Origin: Actinomycetes bacterium
Lineage (GTDB): Bacteria > Actinomycetota > Actinomycetes > Actinomycetales > Actinomycetaceae
NCBI GenBank assembly: GCA_023426345.1
Contig: JAFAAX010000047.1
Coordinates: 1 to 34,912 of the forward strand
Direction of reading: 5' to 3'
Length of the DNA stretch: 34,912 bases
Position 1 is the stretch's first letter; the number at the start of each line of letters is the position of its first letter. A program made the position numbers and the translations under genes. Below are positions 1 through 6,837 of the stretch, one piece after another. The notes beneath the pieces are model-generated. The model was not told the origin of the DNA. It did no database searches and saw only the letters and a program-made list of their open reading frames with translations.

Positions 1-792
1 GCGGGGGGGGTGTATTTCGGAACCCACCCGCCGCGGCGCGCCGACACGCGCCACGCCGGCGCGGACCAGGTGGACGACCTGGTGGGCCAGCTCTCGCAGT
101 CGGTGGTCGTCGACGTCCTGGCGACGATGGACCTGGCCGAGGCCCTGGTCGTAGGCATCGGCCGGTGCCGCGAGGCCCTGCGCGCGGAGCTCGGGGGCCA
201 ACCGCGCCTGACGGGCACCGGCATCGAGGTCTCCGACGTCCGCGTCCTGTCGCTACGTCCGGAGGCGGACGTCGAGAAGGCGCTGCAGACCCCGCTGCGC
301 GAGCAGCTCCAGGCCGAGGCCGACCGGGCGCTGTACGAGCGCCGCGCCCTGGCGGTCGAGCGCGAGCAGCAGATCTCCGAGAGGGAGCTGGCCAGCAAGA
401 TCGAGCTGGCGACGCGCCGGGAGCGCCTGGTCGCCCAGGAGGGGGCCAACGAGCGCCGGACGGCCGAGGAGAAGGCGGCGCACGACCTCATCGAGGCGAA
501 GGGCGACGCGCAGACGCGATCGATCGCTTCCCAGGCCCGGGCCGCGGAGATCGCCGCGCTCGGCCGGGCGGAGAACGACACGCAGAAGGAGCTCATGGGC
601 ATCTACGCCTCCGTCGGCGCGGAGGTCCTCAGCGCGCTGGCGCTGCGTGAGGCGGCGCAGAACCTCCCGTCGATTGGCCAGGTCACGGTCACTCCCGATC
701 TGCTCTCAGGCGTTCTGTCCAAGGTGGCCGGAGGCACGGGCACGGCCGCCGCGGCCCCGGGCGCGGCGACGGCGCAGGACGAGGCGCGATGA
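1..792 (+). CDS. SPFH/Band 7 (flotillin-like) protein, 5'-truncated by window edge
   Basis: The reading frame is open from base 1, so the true start lies outside the window; the GTG at 10 is only the first in-window start codon. The first ~90 residues match the end of an SPFH domain. They are followed by a long charged Ala/Glu/Arg/Gln helix (about residues 90-200, with RERLVAQEGANERR-type heptads), as in flotillin and slipin coiled coils, and an Ala/Gly-rich tail. SPFH proteins form membrane-bound oligomeric scaffolds. The stop overlaps the next start by 4 nt (ATGA), so the two genes are probably translationally coupled. The exact substrate or partner cannot be read from the sequence. Family assignment is fairly sure; function is not. 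Confidence 0.7.
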   Translation, partial: AGGVYFGTHPPRRADTRHAGADQVDDLVGQLSQSVVVDVLATMDLAEALVVGIGRCREALRAELGGQPRLTGTGIEVSDVRVLSLRPEADVEKALQTPLREQLQAEADRALYERRALAVEREQQISERELASKIELATRRERLVAQEGANERRTAEEKAAHDLIEAKGDAQTRSIASQARAAEIAALGRAENDTQKELMGIYASVGAEVLSALALREAAQNLPSIGQVTVTPDLLSGVLSKVAGGTGTAAAAPGAATAQDEAR

Positions 793-1700
793 CCGCCAGG
801 CCCCGCGTCGTCCTGGTCGACCGGCGTCCGGAGCTCGACGAGTTGGTCGACCGCCATTCCACCCGCGGCCAGGCCGAGTTCTTCCTGAGGACGCGAGGGC
901 GGTCGCTGGCGGACGTGCAGTCGGCCCACGACGCGGAGATGGCCGCGCGGCACCAGGTGATCGCCGCGGTTCCGCCGCAGTGGACGGTGGCCGAGGTCGA
1001 CCGGGAGGACCTCTCCCGGTTCCTGTTCCTGCCCGGGGACCATGTCGTCGTGGTCGGGCGCGACGGCCTGGTCGCCAACGTCGCGAAGTACCTGGACGGC
1101 CAACCCGTCATCGGGATCGCGCCGGGCGGGGGTCTCCCTCCGGGCGCCCTGGTGCGGTGCGCGCTGCGGCAGGGCATCGACCTGGTGCGCTCACTGGAGG
1201 CGGGCTCCGCGCTGGCCGTCGACGAGTTGACGATGGTCCGTGCGGACCTGGACGACGGCCAGTCGCTGATCGCCCTCAACGAGGTCTACATCGGCCACGC
1301 GTCCCACCAGTCGGCGCGGTACGCGCTGGCGGTGGGGGAGCGGAGCGAGGAGCAGTCGTCCTCGGGCCTCATCGTCGCGACGGGCGCCGGCTCCACGGGC
1401 TGGGCGGCGTCCCTGGCCCACGACCGGGGCGGGCGGAGGCTGCCGGCGCCCACGGACGACGCCTTGTCCTGGTTCGTGCGCGAGGCCTGGCCGTCGCGGT
1501 GGACGGGCGTCGAGCTGACGGACGGGACGCTGGAGGACGGCGCCGACCTGCATGTCCGCGTCCAGTCGGACCAGTTGGTCGCCTTCGGCGACGGCATCGA
1601 GTCCGACCGCCTGGTCGCCTCCTGGGGCCAGGAGCTCACGGTGGGGATCGCGGACCGGCATCTGGCGCTGGCCGGTCCACCGAGCGCCTCCCGGGGCTGA
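789..1700 (+). CDS. NAD(+)/NADH kinase-like protein
   Basis: 303 aa, starting at the ATG of an ATGA overlap with the SPFH gene. NAD-kinase fold signatures are visible: a glycine loop VVVVGRDG in place of the canonical GGDG, the LNEVYIG segment (the NE motif that binds the nicotinamide side), and GAGSTGWAAS matching the family TGST motif. The middle Gly of GGDG is Arg here and the N-terminal half is unlike housekeeping NadK, so this is a divergent paralogue whose substrate may not be NAD. Coupling to an SPFH protein suggests a membrane-linked role (inference). Confident on superfamily, uncertain on reaction. Confidence 0.7.
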   Translation: MTARPRVVLVDRRPELDELVDRHSTRGQAEFFLRTRGRSLADVQSAHDAEMAARHQVIAAVPPQWTVAEVDREDLSRFLFLPGDHVVVVGRDGLVANVAKYLDGQPVIGIAPGGGLPPGALVRCALRQGIDLVRSLEAGSALAVDELTMVRADLDDGQSLIALNEVYIGHASHQSARYALAVGERSEEQSSSGLIVATGAGSTGWAASLAHDRGGRRLPAPTDDALSWFVREAWPSRWTGVELTDGTLEDGADLHVRVQSDQLVAFGDGIESDRLVASWGQELTVGIADRHLALAGPPSASRG

Positions 1701-1742
1701 GGCCCCACTCGACGGCGGTTGGGACGCCGGCCGTCGATCTCG

Positions 1743-1773
1743 GGCGCCCCTTGATTCCAGTGGAACGGGCGCC
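1743..1773 (+). terminator. Stem-loop after the NAD-kinase-like gene
   Basis: Perfect 7-bp arms GGCGCCC (1743-1749) and GGGCGCC (1767-1773) enclose a 17-nt loop, 43 bases after the stop. No clear T-tract follows, as is common in high-GC actinobacteria. Confidence 0.45.
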
Positions 1774-1850
1774 TCAGGTCGCGGGCGATCTCGAGGACGA
1801 GGCCCTGTCGGCGAAGCGGGGCCTGGGCACGTGAATATCGTCGGCGCCAA

Positions 1851-1870
1851 CGCCCTCATCGACGAGGGCG
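1851..1870. repeat. Dispersed motif copy 1 (ATCGACGAGGGCG at 1858-1870) within a hairpin
   Basis: Exact copy, plus orientation. Preceding CGCCCTC (1851-1857) pairs perfectly with GAGGGCG (1864-1870), giving a 7-bp stem with the 6-nt loop ATCGAC. It lies between the convergent NAD-kinase-like gene and the toxin gene, where a bidirectional terminator would be expected. Confidence 0.6.
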
Positions 1871-1937
1871 ATCTTTCGGTCCTCGAACCGTCCCTGAAGC
1901 CGCGTCTCGTCTGTCGAGGACGGCGCAACGGGAGCGA

Positions 1938-2282
1938 TCAGGTGTCGAGGTCCTCAGCCGTGATGGCGAGCAGCGCGGCGAGCTTCCGGGAGACGTGGCG
2001 CATCTGTTCGTCGGTGAGGCTCCCGATCCGCGACCCGAGTTCGCGTTGCCGAACGGTCAGGAGCTTCTCCACCATGACGTGACTGGTCGCGCGCAGACCG
2101 TTCTCGGGCGTCGCCTCGACGAGCACACGACTGCTGATGGCTGGATTGTCGACCGACGTGAGGAGCGCGAGGATGACGGAGCCCCCCTCATCCTCGAGGA
2201 GGTCCGTCTGGAGGACGACGACCGGCCGAGCTTTGCTGGCGTATCCGTCATCCCGAAACGTCCAGACCTCACCGCGTCTCAT
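1938..2282 (-). CDS. MazF/PemK-family toxin (endoribonuclease)
   Basis: 114 aa. The MRRGEVW opening, the KARPVVVLQTD strand and a C-terminal helix match the MazF/PemK (CcdB-fold) toxins, which cleave mRNA in the cytoplasm. The open frame extends further upstream, but the conserved N-terminus fixes the ATG at 2280-2282. It overlaps the end of the upstream antitoxin by 14 nt, the usual antitoxin-first, coupled arrangement. The antitoxin is RelB/DinJ-like rather than MazE-like (see findings). Family call is strong; cleavage specificity is unknown. Confidence 0.85.
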   Translation of the reverse strand: MRRGEVWTFRDDGYASKARPVVVLQTDLLEDEGGSVILALLTSVDNPAISSRVLVEATPENGLRATSHVMVEKLLTVRQRELGSRIGSLTDEQMRHVSRKLAALLAITAEDLDT

Positions 2283-2514
2283 CGAGCACTCCCAACGAGA
2301 CCCGTGTGGCGAAGTCTGTGGCCTCCTCCTCTGTCGCGAAGGGCTCGACCTCGTCATCCAGGCGAACTTCGAACGGGAATCCGCGATGGGAATTGAAGGC
2401 GGCGATGAAGACGCGCATGGCATCCGCGGGTGTCGTCCCGAGCTGTCGCGTGATCTCACGGAACACCCGGTCCTGGGACTTCTCAATGCGAGTGGCCAAC
2501 TGAACGGTTTCCAC
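2269..2514 (-). CDS. RelB/DinJ-family antitoxin
   Basis: 81 aa with a GTG start and AGGAG six bases upstream. The N-terminal half (TRIEKSQDRVF, then TTPADAMRVFIAAF and a GFPFEVR strand) is typical of the ribbon-helix-helix RelB/DinJ DNA-binding domain. The acidic C-terminus (DDEVEPFATEEEATDF) is the expected flexible toxin-neutralising tail. It should bind its own promoter as a dimer and repress the pair; the palindrome TGACGTCA just upstream is a candidate site. It sits immediately before and overlaps the MazF-type toxin. Confidence 0.8.
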   Translation of the reverse strand: METVQLATRIEKSQDRVFREITRQLGTTPADAMRVFIAAFNSHRGFPFEVRLDDEVEPFATEEEATDFATRVSLGVLDETR

Positions 2515-2524
2515 GGCGATCTCC

Positions 2525-2532
2525 TGACGTCA
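2525..2532 (-). promoter_or_regulatory. Candidate antitoxin operator palindrome
   Basis: TGACGTCA, a perfect 8-bp palindrome, starts 11 bases upstream of the antitoxin start, inside a locally AT-richer stretch (2525-2550) that probably holds the promoter. Position and symmetry suit a ribbon-helix-helix repressor. No binding evidence. Confidence 0.35.
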
Positions 2533-2615
2533 GATACTCACATATGCTAGCTCCTGTGTGGCGCCGCTTCCAGAGGTGGGAGAGCCCTTCTCCTCCTCCC
2601 TCGCCAGGCACGGCC

Positions 2616-2649
2616 ACGCCCCCGGAAGGACGGGACCTCCCGGGGGCGT
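2616..2649 (-). terminator. ackA terminator hairpin
   Basis: Perfect 10-bp arms ACGCCCCCGG (2616-2625) and CCGGGGGCGT (2640-2649) with a 14-nt loop lie 43 bases past the ackA stop on the minus strand and before the antitoxin promoter. It abuts a dispersed motif copy at 2650-2662. The mdh terminator at 23504-23543 has the same motif-then-hairpin build. Confidence 0.7.
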
Positions 2650-2662
2650 CGCCCTCGTCGAT
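2650..2662 (-). repeat. Dispersed motif copy 2
   Basis: Exact ATCGACGAGGGCG on the minus strand, running directly into the ackA terminator hairpin. Confidence 0.6.
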
Positions 2663-2692
2663 GAGGCGCGGGGCATCCGCGCGCCGACGGCC

Positions 2693-3886
2693 TCAGATCA
2701 ACGTGAGCGCCTGCTTGGCGATCGCCAGCTCCTCATTGGTGGGGACCACCATGACGCGGATCGAGGACCCGCGCTTGGAGATCGTGATGGGGTCGGAGAC
2801 GCGCGTGTTGTTCGCCTCCTCGTCGAGCATGACGCCGAAGGGCTCCAGGTGCTCGCAGACCTCGCGGCGCAGGTCGATGTCGTTCTCGCCGATGCCGGCC
2901 GTGAAGGTGAGGACGTCCACGCCGCCCATCTCCGCGGTGAAGGACCCGATGTACTTGACGATCCGGTTGACGTAGACGTCCAGCGCCAGGCGCGCCTTGC
3001 GGCGGGCGTCGGCGTCGCCGGACTTCACCATCTCGCGCACGCCGCGCATGTCGTTGTCGCCCGTGAGGCCCTTGAGGCCGGACTTCTTGTTGAACAGGGT
3101 GTCGACCTCGTCGACGCTCATACCGGCCACGCGCTGGAGGTGGAAGACCACCGCCGGGTCGATGTCGCCCGTGCGGGTGCCCATGACCAGGCCCTCCAGG
3201 GGGGTCAGGCCCATCGAGGTGTCGATCGCCTGGTCGCCCACGATCGCCGAGGCCGACGCCCCGTTGCCCAGGTGCAGGACGATCTGCTTGAGGTCGCGCG
3301 CCCCCAGGATCCGCGACACGCGCTGGGACACGTACTGGTGGGACGTCCCGTGCGCGCCGTAGCGGCGCACCGAGTACTTCGCCGCCACCTCGCGGTCCAG
3401 CGCATAGGTGGAGGACTCGGGGGGGAGGGACTGGAAGAACGCCGTGTCGAAGACCGCGACGTGGGGGATGTCGGGCAGCAGCTCGCGCGCCACGTCGATG
3501 CCCTTGAGGTGGGCGGGGTTGTGGAGGGGCGCCAGGGTCGACAATTCGTCGATGAGTCCGCGCACGCGGGTGTCGATGAGCGCCGGCCCGTCGAAGTAGC
3601 GCCCGCCCTGGACGATGCGGTGGCCGACGGCCACGATGTCCGCGTCGGCCAGGGCGGGGCCGACCTCGTCGAAGAGGTCGAGGACCTTGCGCAGGCCCGC
3701 CCCGTGGTCCGGGATCGGCTCGTTGAGGTCGACGACCTTCTGGGAGTAGCGGTGCTGGATGTGCCCCTCGGGCTCGCCGATGCGCTCGACCAGGCCCGAC
3801 GCGATCGCGTGGCCGGACGAGGGATCGATGAGCTGGTACTTCACCGACGACGAGCCGGAGTTGATGACGAGGACGGTCTGGGTCAC
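2693..3886 (-). CDS. ackA: Acetate kinase
   Basis: 397 aa. Interconverts acetyl-phosphate + ADP and acetate + ATP in the cytosol, the last step of the Pta-AckA pathway. Visible family motifs are the N-terminal phosphate loop NSGSSSVKYQL (residues 9-19), GHRIVQGG, HLGNGASASAI, and FTAGIGEN near the C-terminus. Length matches the family. The start is GTG (3884-3886) with GAAAGG upstream. It follows pta on the same strand after a 99-nt gap that holds a GC-rich hairpin and a motif copy, so expression of the two genes may be partly uncoupled. Confidence 0.97.
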   Translation of the reverse strand: MTQTVLVINSGSSSVKYQLIDPSSGHAIASGLVERIGEPEGHIQHRYSQKVVDLNEPIPDHGAGLRKVLDLFDEVGPALADADIVAVGHRIVQGGRYFDGPALIDTRVRGLIDELSTLAPLHNPAHLKGIDVARELLPDIPHVAVFDTAFFQSLPPESSTYALDREVAAKYSVRRYGAHGTSHQYVSQRVSRILGARDLKQIVLHLGNGASASAIVGDQAIDTSMGLTPLEGLVMGTRTGDIDPAVVFHLQRVAGMSVDEVDTLFNKKSGLKGLTGDNDMRGVREMVKSGDADARRKARLALDVYVNRIVKYIGSFTAEMGGVDVLTFTAGIGENDIDLRREVCEHLEPFGVMLDEEANNTRVSDPITISKRGSSIRVMVVPTNEELAIAKQALTLI

Positions 3887-3923
3887 TGGGGAACCTTTCG
3901 GGGATGTCGGGGGCGGGACGGGG

Positions 3924-3955
3924 ATCGACGAGGGCGGCCCCGGCTGCGCCGGGGC
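3924..3955 (+). repeat. Dispersed motif copy 3 (3924-3936) joined to a hairpin
   Basis: Exact ATCGACGAGGGCG (plus orientation) is followed directly by arms GCCCCGGC (3937-3944) and GCCGGGGC (3948-3955) with a 3-nt loop. It lies in the pta-ackA gap. On the minus-strand transcript the hairpin comes first and could act as a partial terminator or mRNA stabiliser. Confidence 0.6.
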
Positions 3956-3985
3956 GCGGGGGCGGGGCCGCGCGGGTCGCCGTCC

Positions 3986-5494
3986 TCAGCCCTGGGCCTG
4001 GATGGCGGTGATGGCGATGGTGTTGACGATGTCCTCGACGAGGGCGCCGCGCGAGAGGTCGTTGACGGGCTTGTTGAGGCCTTGGAGGACGGGGCCCACG
4101 GCCACGGCGCCCGAGGAGCGCTGGACGGCCTTGTACCCGATGTTCCCGGCGTTCAGCGAGGGGAAGACGAAGACGGTGGCTTGCCCGGCGACCGGGGAGC
4201 CCGGCATCTTCTTCGCGGCGACGGCGGCGTCCACGGCCGCGTCGAACTGGATCGGGCCCTCCACGGCCAGCTCCGGGGCCTTCTCGTGGGCCAGTCGCGT
4301 GGCCTCGATGACGGCGTCGACGTCCGGGCCCTTGCCGGAGGCGCCCGTGGAGTAGGACAGCATCGCGACCTTGGGGTCGATGCCGAACTGGCGGGCCGTC
4401 TCGGCTGAGGAGAGCGCGATGTCGGCCAGGTTCTCCGGCGTGGGGTTCGTGTTGACGGCGCAGTCGCCGAAGGCCCACACCCGGTCCCTCATCAACATGA
4501 GGAACACGGAGGACACGATGGCGGTGCCGGGCTTCGTCTTGATGATCTGCAAGGCGGGGCGGATCGTGTGGGCGGTGGTGTGGGCGGCACCCGAGACCAT
4601 GCCGTCGGCGTCGCCCATATGGATCATCATCGTGGCGAAATAGGACACGTCCTTGACGGTCTCGCGCGCCTGCTCCACGGTGACGCCCTTCTTCGCGCGC
4701 AGGCGAGCGAACTCGGCCGCATACTTCCCACTCAACTCGGGATCCTCCACGGACACGATGCGAGCGGCATCCACATCGAGCCCGAGCTCGCCGGCGCGGG
4801 CGCGGATCGCATCCGCGTCACCCACCAAGACGATGTCAGCGATACCACGGGCCAGAGCCTGCGCGGCGGCGGTGAGCACCCGGTCGTCCTCGGGCTCGGG
4901 CAAGACGATGCGCCGACGGTCGGCACCGGCGCGCTCCACCAGCCCCGCCTGGAACGCCACCGGTGTCACCGCGGTGGGCTCGGGCGTCTGGGCCAGGGCG
5001 GCCACACCCTCCTCCGTCAACGGCAGGGCCAGAGAGAGGACCCCGGGCACTGTGACCTGGGCGGCCACGGCCCCCGGCAGCGCGACCGCCGCCAGCGTCG
5101 CACTGTGCGCGGCGGCCCTGGTCCGAGCCACCTCCACATCACGGGCGATCAGCTCCGCCGGCACCCCCTCCGCATCCAGCGCCAGGACCACGCGGGCCCC
5201 CACGGAGGCCGCCACGTCCAGGCTCCACCCGGCCGTGTCGAACGTCGAGAACGGGATGTCCGCGGCGGGGGTGAGGACCATCGCGTCGGCGTCCGCGCCC
5301 ATCGCGCGGAGGGCGGAGACGACCCGGGCCAGGGCCGCGTCGCGGTCGTCGGCGGCCATGTCCGCGTCGGCGCCGGTGAGGGTGGCGGCCCGGGCGACGG
5401 TCCCCGAGGACGCCAGCGCGTCCGCCAGCGAGTCGGCCACCTCCTCAGCGAAGGCAGCCGGTGTCGTCTCGATGACGAGGAAGGGGGATGTCAC
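3986..5494 (-). CDS. pta: Phosphate acetyltransferase, short form
   Basis: 502 aa. Interconverts acetyl-CoA + phosphate and acetyl-phosphate + CoA. The C-terminal ~320 residues are a full PTA domain (RRIVLPEPEDDRVL, GDADGMVSGAAHTTAHTIRP, SYSTGASGKGPDVD, PVLQGLNKPVNDLSRG). The first ~180 residues resemble the P-loop-type N-terminal domain of long Pta enzymes but show no Walker A, and the DRTGG domain expected between the two is absent (E. coli Pta is about 714 aa). The chosen GTG start has AAGGAG six bases upstream; the frame stays open further 5' but without such a ribosome site. Forms an operon with ackA. Confidence 0.93.
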   Translation of the reverse strand: MTSPFLVIETTPAAFAEEVADSLADALASSGTVARAATLTGADADMAADDRDAALARVVSALRAMGADADAMVLTPAADIPFSTFDTAGWSLDVAASVGARVVLALDAEGVPAELIARDVEVARTRAAAHSATLAAVALPGAVAAQVTVPGVLSLALPLTEEGVAALAQTPEPTAVTPVAFQAGLVERAGADRRRIVLPEPEDDRVLTAAAQALARGIADIVLVGDADAIRARAGELGLDVDAARIVSVEDPELSGKYAAEFARLRAKKGVTVEQARETVKDVSYFATMMIHMGDADGMVSGAAHTTAHTIRPALQIIKTKPGTAIVSSVFLMLMRDRVWAFGDCAVNTNPTPENLADIALSSAETARQFGIDPKVAMLSYSTGASGKGPDVDAVIEATRLAHEKAPELAVEGPIQFDAAVDAAVAAKKMPGSPVAGQATVFVFPSLNAGNIGYKAVQRSSGAVAVGPVLQGLNKPVNDLSRGALVEDIVNTIAITAIQAQG

Positions 5495-5537
5495 GATGAG
5501 CTCCTTGACGAGGGTGACCACAGGTCGGACATCATCC

Positions 5538-5543
5538 ATGCTA
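5538..5543 (-). promoter_or_regulatory. Candidate -10 element for pta-ackA
   Basis: TAGCAT (TANNNT class) on the minus strand, 43 bases upstream of the pta GTG; no convincing -35. It implies a leader of about 35 nt. Confidence 0.35.
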
Positions 5544-5621
5544 GCCCGGGGATTCCACCGTTTCGGGGCCGCAGGGCCGTTGGTCCTGTGCGGGTGGACA
5601 CGATTCCGGGCCGCGCGCGGG

Positions 5622-5627
5622 TAGGGT
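5622..5627 (+). promoter_or_regulatory. -10 element of a leaderless promoter (DUF3017 gene)
   Basis: TAGGGT is followed by 8 bases and then the ATG at 5636, placing transcription start at or next to the start codon. There is no good Shine-Dalgarno. Confidence 0.5.
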
Positions 5628-5635
5628 GTGGGGCG

Positions 5636-5965
5636 ATGAGCACGCAGGAGCCGGAGCCGCCGGCGCCCACGGCGCCCGGGCCGGGCACGGGGCGCCCGCG
5701 CCGTCGTGCCGCCGAGATCGGCAGCGTCACGGCCGTCGTCGTGGGGATCCTCGCCGTCGTGGCGCTGGTGCTGACGAACCATCCGCATCGCGCGGTCCTG
5801 CTCACCGCCGCGATCCTCTTCGCCCTGGCGGCGGCGCGGGCCGTGTGGCCGGGGCGGCCCTGGTTCGCGTCGCGCTGGCGGTGGCTCGACGTCGTCTTCT
5901 ACGCCGCCATCGGAGCCGCGATCTGGTACTTCTCCCCATTCACCGCGACGATGGGCCTCGTCTGA
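5636..5965 (+). CDS. DUF3017-family small membrane protein
   Basis: 109 aa: a Pro-rich cytoplasmic N-terminus (about 1-30), then three hydrophobic segments (about 32-51, 56-73, 88-106) with a basic WPGRPWFASRWRWLD loop between the second and third. This layout fits DUF3017, an actinobacterial family of unknown function usually found between folD and mdh. Here it stands alone, divergent from pta, although folD and mdh are both elsewhere in this window. The ATG at 5636 is chosen because the -10 TAGGGT ends 8 bases before it. No function is assigned. Confidence 0.75.
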   Translation: MSTQEPEPPAPTAPGPGTGRPRRRAAEIGSVTAVVVGILAVVALVLTNHPHRAVLLTAAILFALAAARAVWPGRPWFASRWRWLDVVFYAAIGAAIWYFSPFTATMGLV

Positions 5966-5974
5966 GGCGCGGAC

Positions 5975-6460
5975 TCAGCCTCTGAGGACGTGGGCGGCCT
6001 GCGCCCGGACGGGACCGGTCGTGTCGAGCCCCCGGATCGCCTCCAGGGTGAACCACCCGACCTCCGAGACCTCGGCGGGCTCCGCCTCCAGGGGCGCGGC
6101 CGAGTCGGCGGCCAGCGGGAACTCGAAGTCCATGTGGATGTGCTCGGGTTCGCCGGGGCGGGCGGGGATCAGTTGGTAGCCCATCGTCAAGGGAACGGCG
6201 AGCTGCTCCTGGGTGACGCCGTCGCACCCCAGGTCCATGCCGATCCCGCTGACCAGCCTCGCGCGGACGCCGGTCTCCTCGAGGATCTCGCGGAGCACCG
6301 CGTCCTGCGGTGTCTCGTCGGGCTCGATGTGGCCGCCGGGAGGCAGCCAGAACCCGAGCTTGCGGTGATGGACAAGCAGCAGCCGGCGGTCCTCCTCATC
6401 GCGGACGAGGCCGGAGACGGTGAACTGCTTGGTGTGTCCCGCCGTCCGTTCGATGAGCAT
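5975..6460 (-). CDS. Nudix hydrolase
   Basis: 161 aa with an intact Nudix box Gx5Ex7REUxEExGU: G43, E49, then REILEETGV at 57-65, the Mg2+-binding site for hydrolysis of nucleoside diphosphate-X compounds. The preceding FWLPPGG and the general shape resemble MutT/ADP-ribose-type members; the substrate cannot be told. It is convergent with the DUF3017 gene (9 bases between stops). The start is supported by a TATCCT -10 ending 7 bases before the ATG, so the message is probably leaderless. Confidence 0.88.
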   Translation of the reverse strand: MLIERTAGHTKQFTVSGLVRDEEDRRLLLVHHRKLGFWLPPGGHIEPDETPQDAVLREILEETGVRARLVSGIGMDLGCDGVTQEQLAVPLTMGYQLIPARPGEPEHIHMDFEFPLAADSAAPLEAEPAEVSEVGWFTLEAIRGLDTTGPVRAQAAHVLRG

Positions 6461-6467
6461 GCCGTCC

Positions 6468-6473
6468 AGGATA
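6468..6473 (-). promoter_or_regulatory. -10 element of a leaderless promoter (Nudix gene)
   Basis: TATCCT on the minus strand lies 7 bases before the ATG at 6458-6460. No Shine-Dalgarno fits in the gap; the -35 region is unclear. Confidence 0.5.
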
Positions 6474-6527
6474 GGCGTCCGCGTCCTTCAGACGGGTGAG
6501 GCCGTGAGGGCCCTCCTGAGAGTCGAG

Positions 6528-6695
6528 GTCTCCCTCGGAGAGCTGGCCCGAGATCGGCACACTGGATCTCGGGGAGACACGGGATCGCGTCCTCCCCGGG
6601 AATCGATCCCCCCAGAGGGAAGGGAGTTGCTCGCAGGGAAGCACTATGCAGCTGCCCCATGGGGATTTCGCTTCCCTGCGGGCATATCCCTTCCC
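6528..6695. other. String of three stem-loops; candidate structured RNA
   Basis: Three stems lie almost end to end. SL1 (6528-6578): GTCTCC/GGAGAC outside CCGAGATC/GATCTCGG. SL2 (6581-6610): GGGATCG/CGATCCC. SL3 (6617-6695): GGGAAGGGA/TCCCTTCCC, a symmetric 6/6 internal loop, CGCAGGGAAGC/GCTTCCCTGCG, and an inner CCCCATGGGG. All named stems are perfect. It fills most of the 377-bp gap between arsR and the Nudix gene. The strand cannot be told because both fold. No match to a riboswitch or RNA family that I recognise. The rest of the gap holds motif copy 4 and no convincing gene. Confidence 0.5.
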
Positions 6696-6767
6696 CGGGT
6701 TGGCCCCAGGGGCGCATCCAGTCACCGGTCGCAGGACGTCTTCCTGATTTGCCTCGGCTCCGGACGC

Positions 6768-6780
6768 ATCGACGAGGGCG
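6768..6780 (+). repeat. Dispersed motif copy 4
   Basis: Exact ATCGACGAGGGCG, plus orientation, 57 bases past the end of the arsR gene, between it and the stem-loop string. Confidence 0.6.
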
Positions 6781-6837
6781 GCCGCGTGCTCCGGGGGACG
6801 GACGTTGCCGGGGGCGGTGTCCTCCGCGGGGCGGAGC

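Noticed and set aside
1877..1890. CGGT/ACCG mini-hairpin downstream of the toxin gene
   Set aside because: Only four base pairs; too weak to call a terminator.
4035..4046. TCGACGAGGGCG inside pta
   Set aside because: It encodes the conserved GALVEDIV end of Pta on the other strand, so codon choice explains it; not counted as a motif copy. The similar word at 22020 in PPK2 was set aside for the same reason.
6646..6747. Small plus-strand ORF (ATG at 6646, about 33 codons) inside the stem-loop string
   Set aside because: It lies in the loop and arm of a large inverted repeat, has no conserved residues, and its only purine-rich upstream sequence is part of the stem.
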